A stretch of 64,000 nt of DNA from Gimesia fumaroli. GTDB taxonomy: Bacteria; Planctomycetota; Planctomycetia; Planctomycetales; Planctomycetaceae. The notes below the pieces were generated by a model. The model did not search any database. It had not been told where the DNA came from and saw nothing but the letters and a program-made list of their open reading frames with translations. Position numbers and translations under genes: made by a program. Positions 26,542 through 35,704 of this stretch are shown in pieces; the stretch's first letter is position 1; the number at the start of each line of letters is the position of its first letter. Location: NCBI RefSeq assembly GCF_007754425.1, contig NZ_CP037452.1:7295164-7359163 (forward strand), in the 5' to 3' direction.

Positions 26542-26676
26542 TTATTGCTCCTTCGTTTTTTCGGGGGATTGTTCAGGCTTCTGTTTTGGTTTGAGGCCTT
26601 TGACTACGGCGGTGATTTCTTTTGGTTTTCCGTCAACCATCACCTTCTGTTTCAGTTTGTCGCCAACTTTCAACAT
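26542..26676 (-). CDS. Small basic protein, 44 aa
   Basis: The ATG at 26676 opens a 44-codon frame beginning MLKVGDKLKQKVMVDGKPKE and ending PEQSPEKTKEQ, with TAA at 26542. It fits neatly between the tail tube and chaperone genes with 3-base spacing to the latter and shows no overlap with them. It resembles a short SH3-like or beta-hairpin piece. No family is recognised. Confidence 0.5.
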   Translation of the reverse strand: MLKVGDKLKQKVMVDGKPKEITAVVKGLKPKQKPEQSPEKTKEQ

Positions 26677-26693
26677 TAGTTTCAGCCTTTCGA

Positions 26694-27131
26694 TTAAGAT
26701 GAAATTTCAACCCATGCCGGGTCGTTTGCTGCATCCGCTGCAGGCTCAACGACGATGTCAATCATCGAATCTTCTTCAAGCGGTTGATTCATAGGAAAGT
26801 CAGTGACGTGGCAGTCGTACTGCATGCCCTCACTGCCGACTTCATCAATGGGGCCAGTCATAGCCGCCACACCAATGATTGATTTGCCAAGATGCGCGTC
26901 GCGTAGCATTTCGAAAATCGGGTCGGCTTTGGTGTAAACCAGCGAGAAAGTCACCTGGGTTACAAATTGCCCCATCACCGTTCGCTCGTACTTGTTCTTC
27001 CGCACCTTGCGTTTTGATTTATTGGCAGCGTGGGGAACATTGACGTCTCCCACATCGCCACACTCAGACCAGGTTCCATTCCCCATGCCTGCTTCGTCAA
27101 AATACAAATACATATCTAAACCGGTTGTCAT
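26694..27131 (-). CDS. Major tail (tube) protein
   Basis: The 145-aa product has a clear ribosome site (GGGAG) and a position just upstream of the chaperones, where the tube protein lies in siphoviruses. It is beta-rich, with a basic loop NKSKRKVRKNKYERT and strands QVTFSLVYTK and MQYDCHVTDFPMNQPLEE, a pattern common in tail tube proteins. The assignment is from gene order and fold features; no exact family match is claimed. Confidence 0.7.
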   Translation of the reverse strand: MTTGLDMYLYFDEAGMGNGTWSECGDVGDVNVPHAANKSKRKVRKNKYERTVMGQFVTQVTFSLVYTKADPIFEMLRDAHLGKSIIGVAAMTGPIDEVGSEGMQYDCHVTDFPMNQPLEEDSMIDIVVEPAADAANDPAWVEISS

Positions 27132-27140
27132 GTCACTCCC

Positions 27141-27644
27141 TTACCTTGTTACCGAGTTCTGCCAATAATCGTCCAGTTTTGGTTTCGCCTCTTCGAGCGA
27201 TGGCCCCATAAATGGACGGGGTTCAATGTGTTTTCCGTTTGACGTTCCGCCGTGTTCCAGTACTCCCGCAATCCCCGACTTTGCCCGCTGGGGACCAATC
27301 ACAACGTCGTTGTCTTTGCCAACCGCAAAAAACAACAGGTATTTCAAAGCCGACTTAACGTCTCGAAGCCGTGGCGGTTCGAATGGATCAGACGGTTTCA
27401 ATGGGCGTTTCGGACGGGGCTGACCCAGTCTTTTTGCCCGCTTTTTCTTCTTCTCGTAAATCTGCTTTTCTTCGTCAGTCAACTCCGAAACGCGTTTCTG
27501 GCGTGCTTTACGCAGCTTGCGTTTCGAAATCATCCGAATCAGGCCACCGGCTTTGTAGGCAATCTTTCTACCAGCCTTGCGAACCTCTTTGATTACAGAT
27601 TCAGAACTGAATTCCAGACCCTTGACGCTGTAACCGACTCTCAT
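27141..27644 (-). CDS. HK97 gp10-like tail completion protein
   Basis: The 167-aa product has a very basic helical first half (MISKRKLRKARQKRV) and a C-terminal half with VLEHGGTSNGKHIEPRPFMGPSLEEA, the usual signature of gp10-like neck or tail completion proteins. It overlaps the upstream gene by 4 bases. It should work at the head-tail joint. Confidence 0.8.
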   Translation of the reverse strand: MRVGYSVKGLEFSSESVIKEVRKAGRKIAYKAGGLIRMISKRKLRKARQKRVSELTDEEKQIYEKKKKRAKRLGQPRPKRPLKPSDPFEPPRLRDVKSALKYLLFFAVGKDNDVVIGPQRAKSGIAGVLEHGGTSNGKHIEPRPFMGPSLEEAKPKLDDYWQNSVTR

Positions 27645-28063
27645 TGAATCAACGTGTACCTGTTTTGAATGACTGAAACGAGAATGCTGTCTGCGTTCAA
27701 CACGTCGTAGCTGTACGGCGTTTTCAGTGTCGATTGCACCCAGCTTGCCCCCGCTGGTTTTGACCTCTTTAAAAAGTCTCTGACTGATCTGGGCAGTACC
27801 AGAAACGGTTTAATCGCTGCTGGCTCTATTGATGTTGCCGGACGCAATACAGCCACATCAACCACGAATGTAAATAAGTCTTTTTGCCGTGTTTTCGGCT
27901 CTGAGTCTTCATCTCTGGGCAGCACAACCGCCGTTAATTCTCGCGTGTTTTCAATACTCTTTTTGAGGATGTAGGCAATCTCAGTCGTGAACGATTCGCC
28001 GAAATCGTGACCGTTGATATCGGTGGAAACCGCCTCTGCAATGTCATCAACCGAAACTGTCAA
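27641..28063 (-). CDS. Probable tail terminator (gpU-like)
   Basis: The 140-aa product has mixed alpha/beta sequence (LFTFVVDVAVLRPATS, SILVSVIQNRYTLIQ at the end) and lies between the gp10-like and head-closure-like genes with 4-base overlaps at both sides. Size and order fit a tail terminator that ends tail polymerisation. The call rests on order and is moderate. Confidence 0.5.
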   Translation of the reverse strand: MTVSVDDIAEAVSTDINGHDFGESFTTEIAYILKKSIENTRELTAVVLPRDEDSEPKTRQKDLFTFVVDVAVLRPATSIEPAAIKPFLVLPRSVRDFLKRSKPAGASWVQSTLKTPYSYDVLNADSILVSVIQNRYTLIQ

Positions 28064-28446
28064 ACCTCGTCCTCTGTCATCAACTTGGTATGAACGCGAA
28101 GCATGGTTCGCCCCGCATCCATAAACCGATATTCCTGCTCGTCATCGCCAAACGGTAAGACCTGATACACCCGAGAGACGCCACCAAGCACCCGTGTAAT
28201 CAAATCGTTTCGTTTCGGCAGAACTGGATTTCCACCAACTACCAGGTCAGCAGCTTTGACAAGCCAGTCAACACTGGTTTTGCGTAACGGGAAACCGTCA
28301 CTGTCCGTGGTTCGCCAGTCTGTTGAACCCTGTGTTCCCTTCAAATCCTCAATCGTGTTGTCGCCTTGCGTGTAGGTCAGGCTGGTTGCCGATAATGACA
28401 AACCAGCCTGAAGTCCCACAGCAAGAACGTTCTCAATGACGCTCAT
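28060..28446 (-). CDS. Probable head-tail connector or stopper protein
   Basis: The 128-aa product is beta-rich (VDWLVKAADLVVGGNPVLPK, RVYQVLPFGDDEQEYRFMD) and follows the major capsid gene with a single-base overlap. The segment VLPFGDDEQEYRFMDAGRTMLRVHTKL resembles parts of small connector proteins that close the head. No secure family match. Confidence 0.5.
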   Translation of the reverse strand: MSVIENVLAVGLQAGLSLSATSLTYTQGDNTIEDLKGTQGSTDWRTTDSDGFPLRKTSVDWLVKAADLVVGGNPVLPKRNDLITRVLGGVSRVYQVLPFGDDEQEYRFMDAGRTMLRVHTKLMTEDEV

Positions 28447-29387
28447 CAGGCAACTAATTCTTCCGTGTCAACAATCGCATCGGTCTCAACGATAGTCATT
28501 CCAGCAGCGGTTTCCGGCGTTGGAGCAGGTGCCCCAGTCGCGTTTGTTGCCGTGCGAGACTTCCGCAACTCCTCAAGAGAAGTGCCATTCATGACCAACA
28601 GGTTCGGTTTTCGCCCTGCCGGGAACATAGACCTGGCTTGATAAATCAAATCATCGTTCAGATGATTTCCACCAGTCTCCAGGTTCACAATACGGCCCAC
28701 TGAGTATTTAGACCCGATTTGCAGACCCAGCCAACCCTCAATCGGTGTCCACAATTCAGGGTAAAACTTCCCGGTCCCGTCGTCTGCCTTTTGAAGAACG
28801 GTTTCACCGATTTCGATATTCCCACCATTACCACCAACCACGGTGACATTTCGCAGGTCCGATGTAGTCCGAACAAGAAAGACACTGGTTTGAGAACTGT
28901 CATTTGAACCGCCTGCGTTCACAACCATCTCGCCTGCCAAAGAGCCGATGGTGCTTGCATCAACCAACCCCTCGAAACCATCGGCCTTATTATCAGTTCC
29001 ATAGATGAACTGCTTTTCGGCCTCAAAAAGTGCCTCCGCAATATGACGCATTGATTCACGGCTAATGAATCCGTCAACGCCACCTTTCTTGTTCTTTTTG
29101 GCAATTGCCTGATCGACGCCCCAGGAAGCGGCCAGAATCTTCAAGGCGATTTCAACTTCAGTGTCAGTCGAAATCGAGTTTTCCGTCCCCGTGTTTGGGG
29201 AACGAAACCCGACAACCGGTGCCCCGGTCTGTTTCAAGTAACTGTGGTTCGTTCCGTTGCTCGCTTCCGTTGCTTCCAGAGCAGCCAAAAACGGCGCACC
29301 GTTTACAATGTCTGACACTTCGATATCGGCCAGATTCTCATTGTTGAGCATGAGCAATTCGGCCAGACCATGATAAACATTGGCCAT
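28446..29387 (-). CDS. Major capsid protein (HK97-fold)
   Basis: The 313-aa product lies right after the protease/scaffold gene and before the connector genes. It has family-like features: an N-terminal helical part, AASWGVDQAIAKKNKKGG near residue 90, and FEAEKQFIYGTDNKADGFEGL. Further on are the typical SVFLVRTTSDLRNVTVVGG and the C-terminal RKPNLLVMNGTSLEELRKSR, which fits the A-domain of HK97-type capsid proteins. The order and these blocks make the call secure, although the exact subfamily is not known. Confidence 0.85.
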   Translation of the reverse strand: MANVYHGLAELLMLNNENLADIEVSDIVNGAPFLAALEATEASNGTNHSYLKQTGAPVVGFRSPNTGTENSISTDTEVEIALKILAASWGVDQAIAKKNKKGGVDGFISRESMRHIAEALFEAEKQFIYGTDNKADGFEGLVDASTIGSLAGEMVVNAGGSNDSSQTSVFLVRTTSDLRNVTVVGGNGGNIEIGETVLQKADDGTGKFYPELWTPIEGWLGLQIGSKYSVGRIVNLETGGNHLNDDLIYQARSMFPAGRKPNLLVMNGTSLEELRKSRTATNATGAPAPTPETAAGMTIVETDAIVDTEELVA

Positions 29388-29452
29388 GTTTTTCCAATCC
29401 TTTATTCAAACAAAATATGATTTACGTTTACGACAGAGCTAAAGCACGATGA

Positions 29453-30598
29453 TCAATTTAGGGCGGGAACGCGAAACAAGTCCTTTAGTTCTTTTTTCCC
29501 TTTTCCACCTTTGGCCTCGCCCGATTCCAGCGGGGTATCTTCACCCAGGTCGATGGAATCAAACTTTTTCTGCAGCTCGGCATAAGCTTCATCTTTAGCA
29601 GCCAGCTGCTTGTTGAGTTCGTCAATGTGCAGCTCGCATGCTTCAGAGTAAGACTTACCTTCAGCCAGCCATTTCGCCCCGTTTTCAGCTCCAAATTTTT
29701 GAATATAACGATTCATATTCGCGTTATATTCAGTGATGATTTGCGACCGGATTTCATCGACGTTAAGTTCTGATTTTTCTGATTCCTCTTTGCCTGTTGG
29801 CATCTGCTTTAGCTCCTCATTTGAAATGATTTTTAAATTGTGATTGTCCAAATACCGATCCAGGAAAGCCGAAAACCGGTCTGGATCAATTCCAAAATCA
29901 AACGTTGAAGGCTTTTCAGCACCTTCAACATGTAACGCGTAATTCAACAACGCTTCGGCGTTGTTGGGGATTTCTTGCCCACGGCTGAACATCCCCCCTG
30001 GGTTTGCGGCTGGATCATCAACGATGTCAACCGCGTAAAGTTCTTTCAGCCGACAATGCATGTAGTTGTTAACGTTGTCCTCGTCTGGGCTTTCGAATGA
30101 CCCTGTTTCTGAATTGGTGTGTTCCAGCATGAATTGTTCTTGTGCTTGCTGGTCCCCCATGAAAACGATTGAAGAACCGAATTTATCTGGATGATCTTTT
30201 GCAAACTCCATCACATAAGTGGCTAAATCGCCATCAGGTGCCTTGTGGGCAATTTTGTAAAAATGCAAGTCCGCAAAAAGCTGATTGCCATTGGACTCGC
30301 CCCCCTTTACGTCTCCAAGTTGCTTGCCCATTCCGTCAGCAGACAAACCAGGATGTGTCCAACGGCTTTTCAATCCTTTTTCAGCAGCGTTCAAGGCCTG
30401 TTTACATTGCTCGATAAAAACAGAGTCACACCACATTTGATGGCCTAAAGCCACTCCCCGTGTGATTACAGAAAAGCCTTTGATTATCCCAGCACCGTTT
30501 TCACCGCCTTCTGGATCGATTGAATTGACCGGTCCATGTGTGACCCGTGATCGAAAACGTTGAACCGGTTTTGTCAGGATTTCAGAAACGTCAGGCAT
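29453..30598 (-). CDS. Prohead protease fused to scaffold domain
   Basis: The 381-aa product combines an N-terminal serine protease and a C-terminal coiled coil. The protease part has THPGLSADGMGKQLGDVKG (with the expected His), FGSSIVF (likely nucleophile Ser) and LKELYAVDIVDDPAANPGG, typical of head maturation proteases. The C-terminal half (about 280-350) is a charged helical region with HIDELNKQLAAKDEAYAELQ, as in scaffolds. Fusion of both functions in one gene is known in several phages. The start overlaps the portal stop by 8 bases. Confidence 0.85.
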   Translation of the reverse strand: MPDVSEILTKPVQRFRSRVTHGPVNSIDPEGGENGAGIIKGFSVITRGVALGHQMWCDSVFIEQCKQALNAAEKGLKSRWTHPGLSADGMGKQLGDVKGGESNGNQLFADLHFYKIAHKAPDGDLATYVMEFAKDHPDKFGSSIVFMGDQQAQEQFMLEHTNSETGSFESPDEDNVNNYMHCRLKELYAVDIVDDPAANPGGMFSRGQEIPNNAEALLNYALHVEGAEKPSTFDFGIDPDRFSAFLDRYLDNHNLKIISNEELKQMPTGKEESEKSELNVDEIRSQIITEYNANMNRYIQKFGAENGAKWLAEGKSYSEACELHIDELNKQLAAKDEAYAELQKKFDSIDLGEDTPLESGEAKGGKGKKELKDLFRVPALN

Positions 30599-32000
30599 CT
30601 TTCTCCACCACTTCTACGGTTTCTTGCACAATTCCGAAGTCCAACGGAACGCCCATTTTTTCTGCAAACTTATAAGCCTTGGCCGTCAGCTTGATATTGT
30701 CTTCAAAGCTTTTGTTTCCACGCCGCTTGCAGATGTCGTAGGGGTTATCAAAACCGCCTGTGACAGCTGCTTTATCGCCATTGATTTCTTTCAGCGGGTC
30801 CCACCAGGGCATCCCGTTAGGCACCCACTCCCAGAACTGTTTTTTCAGTCTGATTCCAGACGGAAGCTTGATTTCGTTATGGATCACGCCCCATTGAAGT
30901 TGACCAATAATCCACCAATCACGAAGTGACCTGTTGCGTTGCCGTTTCGTTACGCATGACCTGTCGTAGTGTTGCCACGCTGCTTTACTTCCAAAAAAAT
31001 TGGTGAAGCTTTCGTCGTAAAATGAAAACGGGATGTCTAACGACTTGAGTGTGACTGCAATCACTGAATTCAAAAAACTGGTTGTGTTTACGCCCGGTGC
31101 ATCCGACTTTAAAAACTCTGCCCGGTCGCCTGGGTCCAAGTCCAACATGACTGGGCCAGCCCCAAAGTCAACCTGATATTTTCGTTCATCGACTTCGGTT
31201 TCTTCATCATCACCTTCAGTCTCAGTAGGGCCACCGAAGCCTTCTGTTGCTTCGCGAAATATCGCCATTGCAAATAGCTGCTCTACCTTTAGTTTGGCCA
31301 GCCCTAAATCAAAACCTTCATCAACGTCTTGCAGATCGGTCAGACCGGCCAGAATCGGCGAAACGCCACGTACTTGGTCGTACCGATCAAAATATCCATG
31401 CAGATAGAGGTTTTTTGCTTTGACAGTCCGGTCAAATTCATATCCCGTTCCGCCTCTGCCACGGTTGAAAATCGCATAATCTAAAGCTCTGCCAGCTTTG
31501 TTGGTGCGAACTCCATGCACCCAGATATCATTTTTGTTTGGTTCTGGATGATTTCGAATCCGGTCGCCTTCAATGCCCTGTGAATGACCCGAGCCAAGGC
31601 GTAATACAGCAGAGTCGTTATCAACAAGACAACGACTCTCAGCAATTCGCATGAATGGGTCTAAGTCATGTCGGGCTGCAATGTCGCAGTTTTCTTTTTT
31701 GGATCGTTCCTCAATGAAGTCTTCGACTTCGGTATTGAATCCCTCGTCATCGGTTTTACATTGGAACGAAAACTGAGTTGTGTAATCGAGGTGTTTGCGG
31801 ATCATCCAGCCAGCAATGGCAAAGTTGCGGTGAACTTCGTTTGCTGTGCTGATCACTTTCCGGCGAGCAGACGTACCGAGAACCGCGTCTTCAGACTTGA
31901 TCGAACCAGACCGATTCTTGCGCTTGTTCTTCGGTTCGGCTGCGTCATAGCCGAAATAAGAACGAACCCGGTTGATGCCGTTGCTCAATCCGTTAAGCAA
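30591..32000 (-). CDS. Portal protein (lambda-type)
   Basis: The 469-aa product begins with a TTG at 32000 that has GGGAGG 11 bases upstream. It carries the lambda-family portal pattern: RNFAIAGWMIRKHLDY, a middle GRALDYAIFNRG, LYLHGYFDRYDQVRGVSPIL and LTDLQDVDEGFDLGLAKLKVEQ, and near the end SLRDWWIIGQLQWGVIHNEI. Portals form the dodecameric DNA gate at one capsid vertex. The gene stands between gpW-like and protease genes, as in lambda. Confidence 0.92.
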   Translation of the reverse strand: MLNGLSNGINRVRSYFGYDAAEPKNKRKNRSGSIKSEDAVLGTSARRKVISTANEVHRNFAIAGWMIRKHLDYTTQFSFQCKTDDEGFNTEVEDFIEERSKKENCDIAARHDLDPFMRIAESRCLVDNDSAVLRLGSGHSQGIEGDRIRNHPEPNKNDIWVHGVRTNKAGRALDYAIFNRGRGGTGYEFDRTVKAKNLYLHGYFDRYDQVRGVSPILAGLTDLQDVDEGFDLGLAKLKVEQLFAMAIFREATEGFGGPTETEGDDEETEVDERKYQVDFGAGPVMLDLDPGDRAEFLKSDAPGVNTTSFLNSVIAVTLKSLDIPFSFYDESFTNFFGSKAAWQHYDRSCVTKRQRNRSLRDWWIIGQLQWGVIHNEIKLPSGIRLKKQFWEWVPNGMPWWDPLKEINGDKAAVTGGFDNPYDICKRRGNKSFEDNIKLTAKAYKFAEKMGVPLDFGIVQETVEVVEKDA

Positions 32001-32003
32001 AGC

Positions 32004-32189
32004 TTAGGCACCTCCCAGGTTGATCGTAGAAACCACAGGTCGCTTCGTGCGTGTGGTCTTATCCGCTTGGTCCAGTTCCCGCAGGCGTTTCCGCAGCTCG
32101 GACGGGGTAACCATCTGAGTTGTTACCCCGTCCGTTGTCACGCTCTTCACACCAGCATCGAGTATCTGTTTTATGTTTTCTTCACTCAT
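32004..32189 (-). CDS. gpW-like head-tail joining protein
   Basis: The 61-aa product has the size and layout of lambda gpW: a helix (NIKQILDAGVK), a strand pair (SVTTDGVTTQMVTP) and a second helix (ELRKRLRELDQADK), with a variable tail. It lies directly before the portal gene, as in lambda. Its start is 10 bases downstream of the left 57-bp control module. Confidence 0.75.
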   Translation of the reverse strand: MSEENIKQILDAGVKSVTTDGVTTQMVTPSELRKRLRELDQADKTTRTKRPVVSTINLGGA

Positions 32190-32199
32190 GAAAACCAGA

Positions 32200-32256
32200 C
32201 TACCACACTTTTAAAAATACGATAGATCGGAAACGCGAAGTTCGCGTTTCCTGTTT
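32200..32256 (-). promoter_or_regulatory. Palindromic control module, copy 1 (before the head/tail cluster)
   Basis: A 33-base block at 32224-32256 is identical to 36736-36768 except for the central base of its palindrome. The palindrome has GGAAACGCGAA and TTCGCGTTTCC arms around one base (32229-32251). Sixteen AT-rich bases further downstream (leftward) is TGTGGTAG (32200-32207), also present in copy 2 at exactly the same spacing. It is probably a late promoter or transcription-control site for gpW and the downstream structural genes. Confidence 0.7.
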
Positions 32257-32258
32257 CG

Positions 32259-32519
32259 TCAGATCACGTTTTCGTATTTTTTGTCAATGCGATGCTGTCC
32301 ACATTTCAAACACTCAGTGCGTTTCCAGCTGATAAAATTGTAAGGGTATCCGCCCGGTGCGATTCCAGAGTGCTCCATTGTGCGAACGTCCCGGTAGCCA
32401 GTTCTCTCTGTCGATTTACATTTTGGACAGTGAGTAGCAGAGATTTCTACTACTGGCAAATCCTGTGTCTTTTTTCCCTTCGGTCTCCCCGTTTTTTTTC
32501 TCGCCTTGGTCGTGCTCAT
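32259..32519 (-). CDS. Small zinc-ribbon protein
   Basis: The 86-aa product has a basic N-terminus (ARKKTGRPKGKK) and two CxxC knuckles, THCPKCKST and TECLKCGQH, forming a likely zinc ribbon. It overlaps the terminase end by 4 bases. It could help DNA packaging or act as a late regulator, but nothing in the sequence decides this. No clear small terminase gene was found nearby, so this is one candidate DNA-binding partner. Confidence 0.6.
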   Translation of the reverse strand: MSTTKARKKTGRPKGKKTQDLPVVEISATHCPKCKSTERTGYRDVRTMEHSGIAPGGYPYNFISWKRTECLKCGQHRIDKKYENVI

Positions 32520-34630
32520 AGATAACTTACCCTTTTGCGTCGTTTGCGTTTTGATTTTCTTGCTGCAGGTTTTCCGAGTAGGGAAGCCCCTTCAATGCTG
32601 GCTGCTACAATCGCCATGCCCGTTGTATCGAGCCAGTGATTGTCTGGCCTGCCTGGGTTAATCTTCCACTCGTTCACCTTCCGCCCTCTGGCCTCAACTT
32701 CAATCGCATACTCCGCTCTTAAATGCTCTGCATATAAGTCATGCCCTCCTTTTTTGTTCCAAAGTGTCATTGAACCCGGTGACCCATAAGGCACCAGGAG
32801 ACGTCTATGTAAAAACGTTTTCACGCTGTTTGTGTCCCAGATCACATGCCGCTGCCCTCGTTCCTCGCTGGGTAGCATTCTCCAGGGAACGGTTGTGTCT
32901 GATGGTCTAAATTCTCCCTTTTGTGGTTTGATCGAAAGCAGGGGATAATCAGAAGCTTTCACGCCTTTCCCGTAAGCTGGATACAATTTCTTAGCAAACT
33001 CACTCTCACGACAGACCTTTTTCACCGCCGCATTGCTTTCTCCCCAGGCTCCGTCAATCAACGTTGTTCCCATGCTGAATTCTTCACCCGCTTTGTTTCG
33101 ATAGGTCTGACCGTGGTACAACCAGACGCACGTCAACAAGGCCTCTTCAAGTTGCTTTTCTAATCCCAACCCTGGGTGTTTTTGTTGAATGGTTGGCTTA
33201 ATATCCTTGAGGGAAAAGAACTGCTTTCGCTGATCGGGATAACACCCGCTGTCTAATTCAAAAATGTCAAACTGATCGGAGACGGCCAGGATAGTGTAAA
33301 ACAAAACCTTCTGCTGAACGTCAATTGACATCACCAATTTGCGGCAATCCGGAGGAACTTCAAACCGTCCAAACTCATTACACTTTTCAGCGATTTCACG
33401 CACTGACAACAACTGGAAGCTATCAGAGCCCGCCCGTTGTGGATTGTTCTGATACTCTGTCTCGAATACGTCCTCACCATCATCAATGAGGGCGTTGTAG
33501 GCGTGCTGGATCGCACTGATTTCGTTCTCTTCGTCGTAGCAGTAGGACCAACTGACCTCACAGCCATCGTTCATGGCCTCAAAGTTAGCTTGATAAAATA
33601 CGGTTGCCTCTGCCTCTGCTCGTTTTTTGTCTCCCGGTAATTCAGGGTTGTACGAATTGCGAAGTCTCGCGTATTGATCCTTCCACAGATCGTCGTGTCT
33701 TTTCGCCCAGCTTTTGACCATCGCCACCCGGACACCCTGCCATTCGGGGTGTTTGATCGGGTCTAATAGCTGGTCAACTAAATCTCCCTCTTCAATCACC
33801 GTCGCATTCATCACACACGCGAGTGTGGAGTTGTGCCCGGCTAATTTCAGAACCGCCTTTTGTATTAACTTCAGTCTGCTGTTAACCTGAGTCGGTGATG
33901 CCGCTGAAACGTCGGTTTGCGGGTCATCGATAATCGCCAGGTCAGGACGTTGTTTCACTCCATCAGAACGTTTGTGTGCCAATCCACGGATGCGGCCCGT
34001 CAATCCTCTGGCTTGGATGATGGCCCCACCACTGTCACTTATTTCATCATTCACATAAACACTGGGCAACACGACTTTGTCAGCGTTCCACTTAATGTGG
34101 GTCAATTCACCGCCGACGGTTTGCGTGCTGCACCGCTGGAACTTGTTATCCAGCTCGACAATCGGAAAGCAGGCTTCCGGGAAGTCTTCATAAAGTAGTT
34201 CGTTGGTCAGTAATTCGGTTTTAATCGAATCAATGTTTTCAGAAGCCGCTGTTTCATCGGCCCCCACAATCACCACAAATCGACGATGCCCGTACAGGGT
34301 AGCCCAGAGGGCTGCATTTTCGCTGATTGTGGTCTTGGCGAATCCTCGATAAACGGCGTTAAGGTATCGTCCCCCGGAGAGGATTGCCGTTTGTATTGAT
34401 TCAATCGCCTGTTTGTGATCCTCACTGAACGGTTTTAAGCCGGTCGAGTGCGGAAAGTACGTCGTCAAAAATAGCAGCAGGTCAAACCGGCAAGCTTCCT
34501 TTCTTGCCGGATCAACCACCGCAGGGGGAAGCCCGATTTCAGCAGCTGCCTCGGAACGCTCGCGGGAACGCTTACCCGCTGTTGCCCTGTGGCGTTCGCC
34601 CGCTGATTTCATGTCCGTAGGCAAACCCAA
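32516..34630 (-). CDS. Terminase large subunit
   Basis: The 704-aa product has an ATPase part with AVYRGFAKTTISENAALWATLYG, a Walker A variant common in large terminases, the Walker B region LAIIDDPQTD and motif III-like STLACVMNATVIEEGDL. The C-terminal nuclease part has the first acid in VMSIDVQQKV and a later TLIDGAWGES. It should translocate and cut phage DNA at the portal. It may start at TTG 34630 (AAGGGGA close upstream) or ATG 34612. The length is on the large side for the family. Confidence 0.92.
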   Translation of the reverse strand: MGLPTDMKSAGERHRATAGKRSRERSEAAAEIGLPPAVVDPARKEACRFDLLLFLTTYFPHSTGLKPFSEDHKQAIESIQTAILSGGRYLNAVYRGFAKTTISENAALWATLYGHRRFVVIVGADETAASENIDSIKTELLTNELLYEDFPEACFPIVELDNKFQRCSTQTVGGELTHIKWNADKVVLPSVYVNDEISDSGGAIIQARGLTGRIRGLAHKRSDGVKQRPDLAIIDDPQTDVSAASPTQVNSRLKLIQKAVLKLAGHNSTLACVMNATVIEEGDLVDQLLDPIKHPEWQGVRVAMVKSWAKRHDDLWKDQYARLRNSYNPELPGDKKRAEAEATVFYQANFEAMNDGCEVSWSYCYDEENEISAIQHAYNALIDDGEDVFETEYQNNPQRAGSDSFQLLSVREIAEKCNEFGRFEVPPDCRKLVMSIDVQQKVLFYTILAVSDQFDIFELDSGCYPDQRKQFFSLKDIKPTIQQKHPGLGLEKQLEEALLTCVWLYHGQTYRNKAGEEFSMGTTLIDGAWGESNAAVKKVCRESEFAKKLYPAYGKGVKASDYPLLSIKPQKGEFRPSDTTVPWRMLPSEERGQRHVIWDTNSVKTFLHRRLLVPYGSPGSMTLWNKKGGHDLYAEHLRAEYAIEVEARGRKVNEWKINPGRPDNHWLDTTGMAIVAASIEGASLLGKPAARKSKRKRRKRVSYL

Positions 34631-34643
34631 GCTTCCCCTTCAT

Positions 34644-35060
34644 TCAGACAGCAGGCTTTGCAGACTCCGCTGCTCTCAATCGTTCAATTCGGTCCAACAA
34701 CAAACGCCGTTTATCCGGGTCCCTGAATTTTTCTTCCAGTAACTTCGTGAAGACTTCTTCAAGTTCTGCCTGCCGTTGCTCAGGGTTGTTAAACGCCATC
34801 ATTAACTGCCTGATCAACTTATCCACATAGCCCCGGTCATTCTTCATCAACGCGTCTGGGAGTTGTGGCAGCAGCTTGAAACCTGCAGCAGTCATTGCAC
34901 TCGAAAGCGAGGTGAGATTTTCCAGTGTCTCACCCAGAAACCCGCTATCAGTTCCACCGGTTTCAGATTTTTTTTTCTTCAAGAACTGTCCGGCAAAATA
35001 CAGCCCCGCCAATATCAGCAATCCCATTAGCGGGTTCATATCCATCAGATCCATAATCAA
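34644..35060 (-). CDS. Membrane-anchored late protein, unknown
   Basis: The 138-aa product has a short N-terminal membrane segment (PLMGLLILAGLYFAGQFL), a basic linker and a helical soluble part ending in RDPDKRRLLLDRIERL. It lies between the secreted 215-aa protein and the terminase and overlaps the former by 4 bases. A role in lysis or in packaging at the membrane is possible. No family recognised. Confidence 0.55.
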   Translation of the reverse strand: MIMDLMDMNPLMGLLILAGLYFAGQFLKKKKSETGGTDSGFLGETLENLTSLSSAMTAAGFKLLPQLPDALMKNDRGYVDKLIRQLMMAFNNPEQRQAELEEVFTKLLEEKFRDPDKRRLLLDRIERLRAAESAKPAV

Positions 35061-35704
35061 TCCTTTGCTTTGTAACCTAAAAAGAAGACAAACAGACCAC
35101 CGATCACAACCAGGACTGTCAGCAGTGGTCCTTCAAAAAAACGCTTTGTAGCTACCGCCTTATTGCCCATATCAATCAGATCGGGAATTGGTCCCAGAGG
35201 GTCGAGAGGCAGCAGACGCCCCCTCTTTTCCCGCTCTTGATAAGGCTGAACTTCGTTGTCGGGTTCACACTGACCACGCCAGCATCGACGTCGTGAGGTT
35301 CGCTGAATCGAATCAGCGATAGCAGGTCCAGAACGTGGAATGTTACCCGCACTGGCCTTATACACGATGGTTCCATCGGGACGTTGCACGGTGATTGCCG
35401 GTAACTCTGGTATCGCTTCCGAAAATGTTTCCCGATAGTGCGGGTCTGATTCGGTATACGTGTTGAAAATGGTTTGATCTCTCAGGCTGATCAGTCGCCG
35501 ATCCGTTTCAAACGCGTTCACAACCATCGATTCCTGGGGCTTACTTTGCCATGAATCGTGCAGAAACAGCGAGGTAAACCATTTATTACCGTCCTCGGGC
35601 AGATCAATCACGCGTTCCTGAATATCAGCATACGCCACCACTCCCAGCATCAACACAAACAGACCGAACAGAAGAATTTTAAGATTAGATTTCAACGTCA
35701 TCAC
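35057..35704 (-). CDS. Exported membrane-anchored late protein, unknown
   Basis: The 215-aa product has an N-terminal signal (LLFGLFVLMLGVVAYA) and a C-terminal membrane segment (GPLLTVLVVIGGLFVFFLGY), so the middle 160 residues probably face the periplasm. There is a RRRCWRGQC motif that could form a disulphide. With the neighbouring peptidase-like and holin-like genes it makes a lysis-like cassette; a spanin-like role is conceivable but unproven. Confidence 0.55.
   Translation of the reverse strand: MMTLKSNLKILLFGLFVLMLGVVAYADIQERVIDLPEDGNKWFTSLFLHDSWQSKPQESMVVNAFETDRRLISLRDQTIFNTYTESDPHYRETFSEAIPELPAITVQRPDGTIVYKASAGNIPRSGPAIADSIQRTSRRRCWRGQCEPDNEVQPYQEREKRGRLLPLDPLGPIPDLIDMGNKAVATKRFFEGPLLTVLVVIGGLFVFFLGYKAKD

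Noticed and set aside
29461..29480. Third copy of the 57-bp control module
   Set aside because: Only GGAACGCGAAAC matches by chance inside the protease/scaffold coding end; neither the palindrome nor TGTGGTAG is present.
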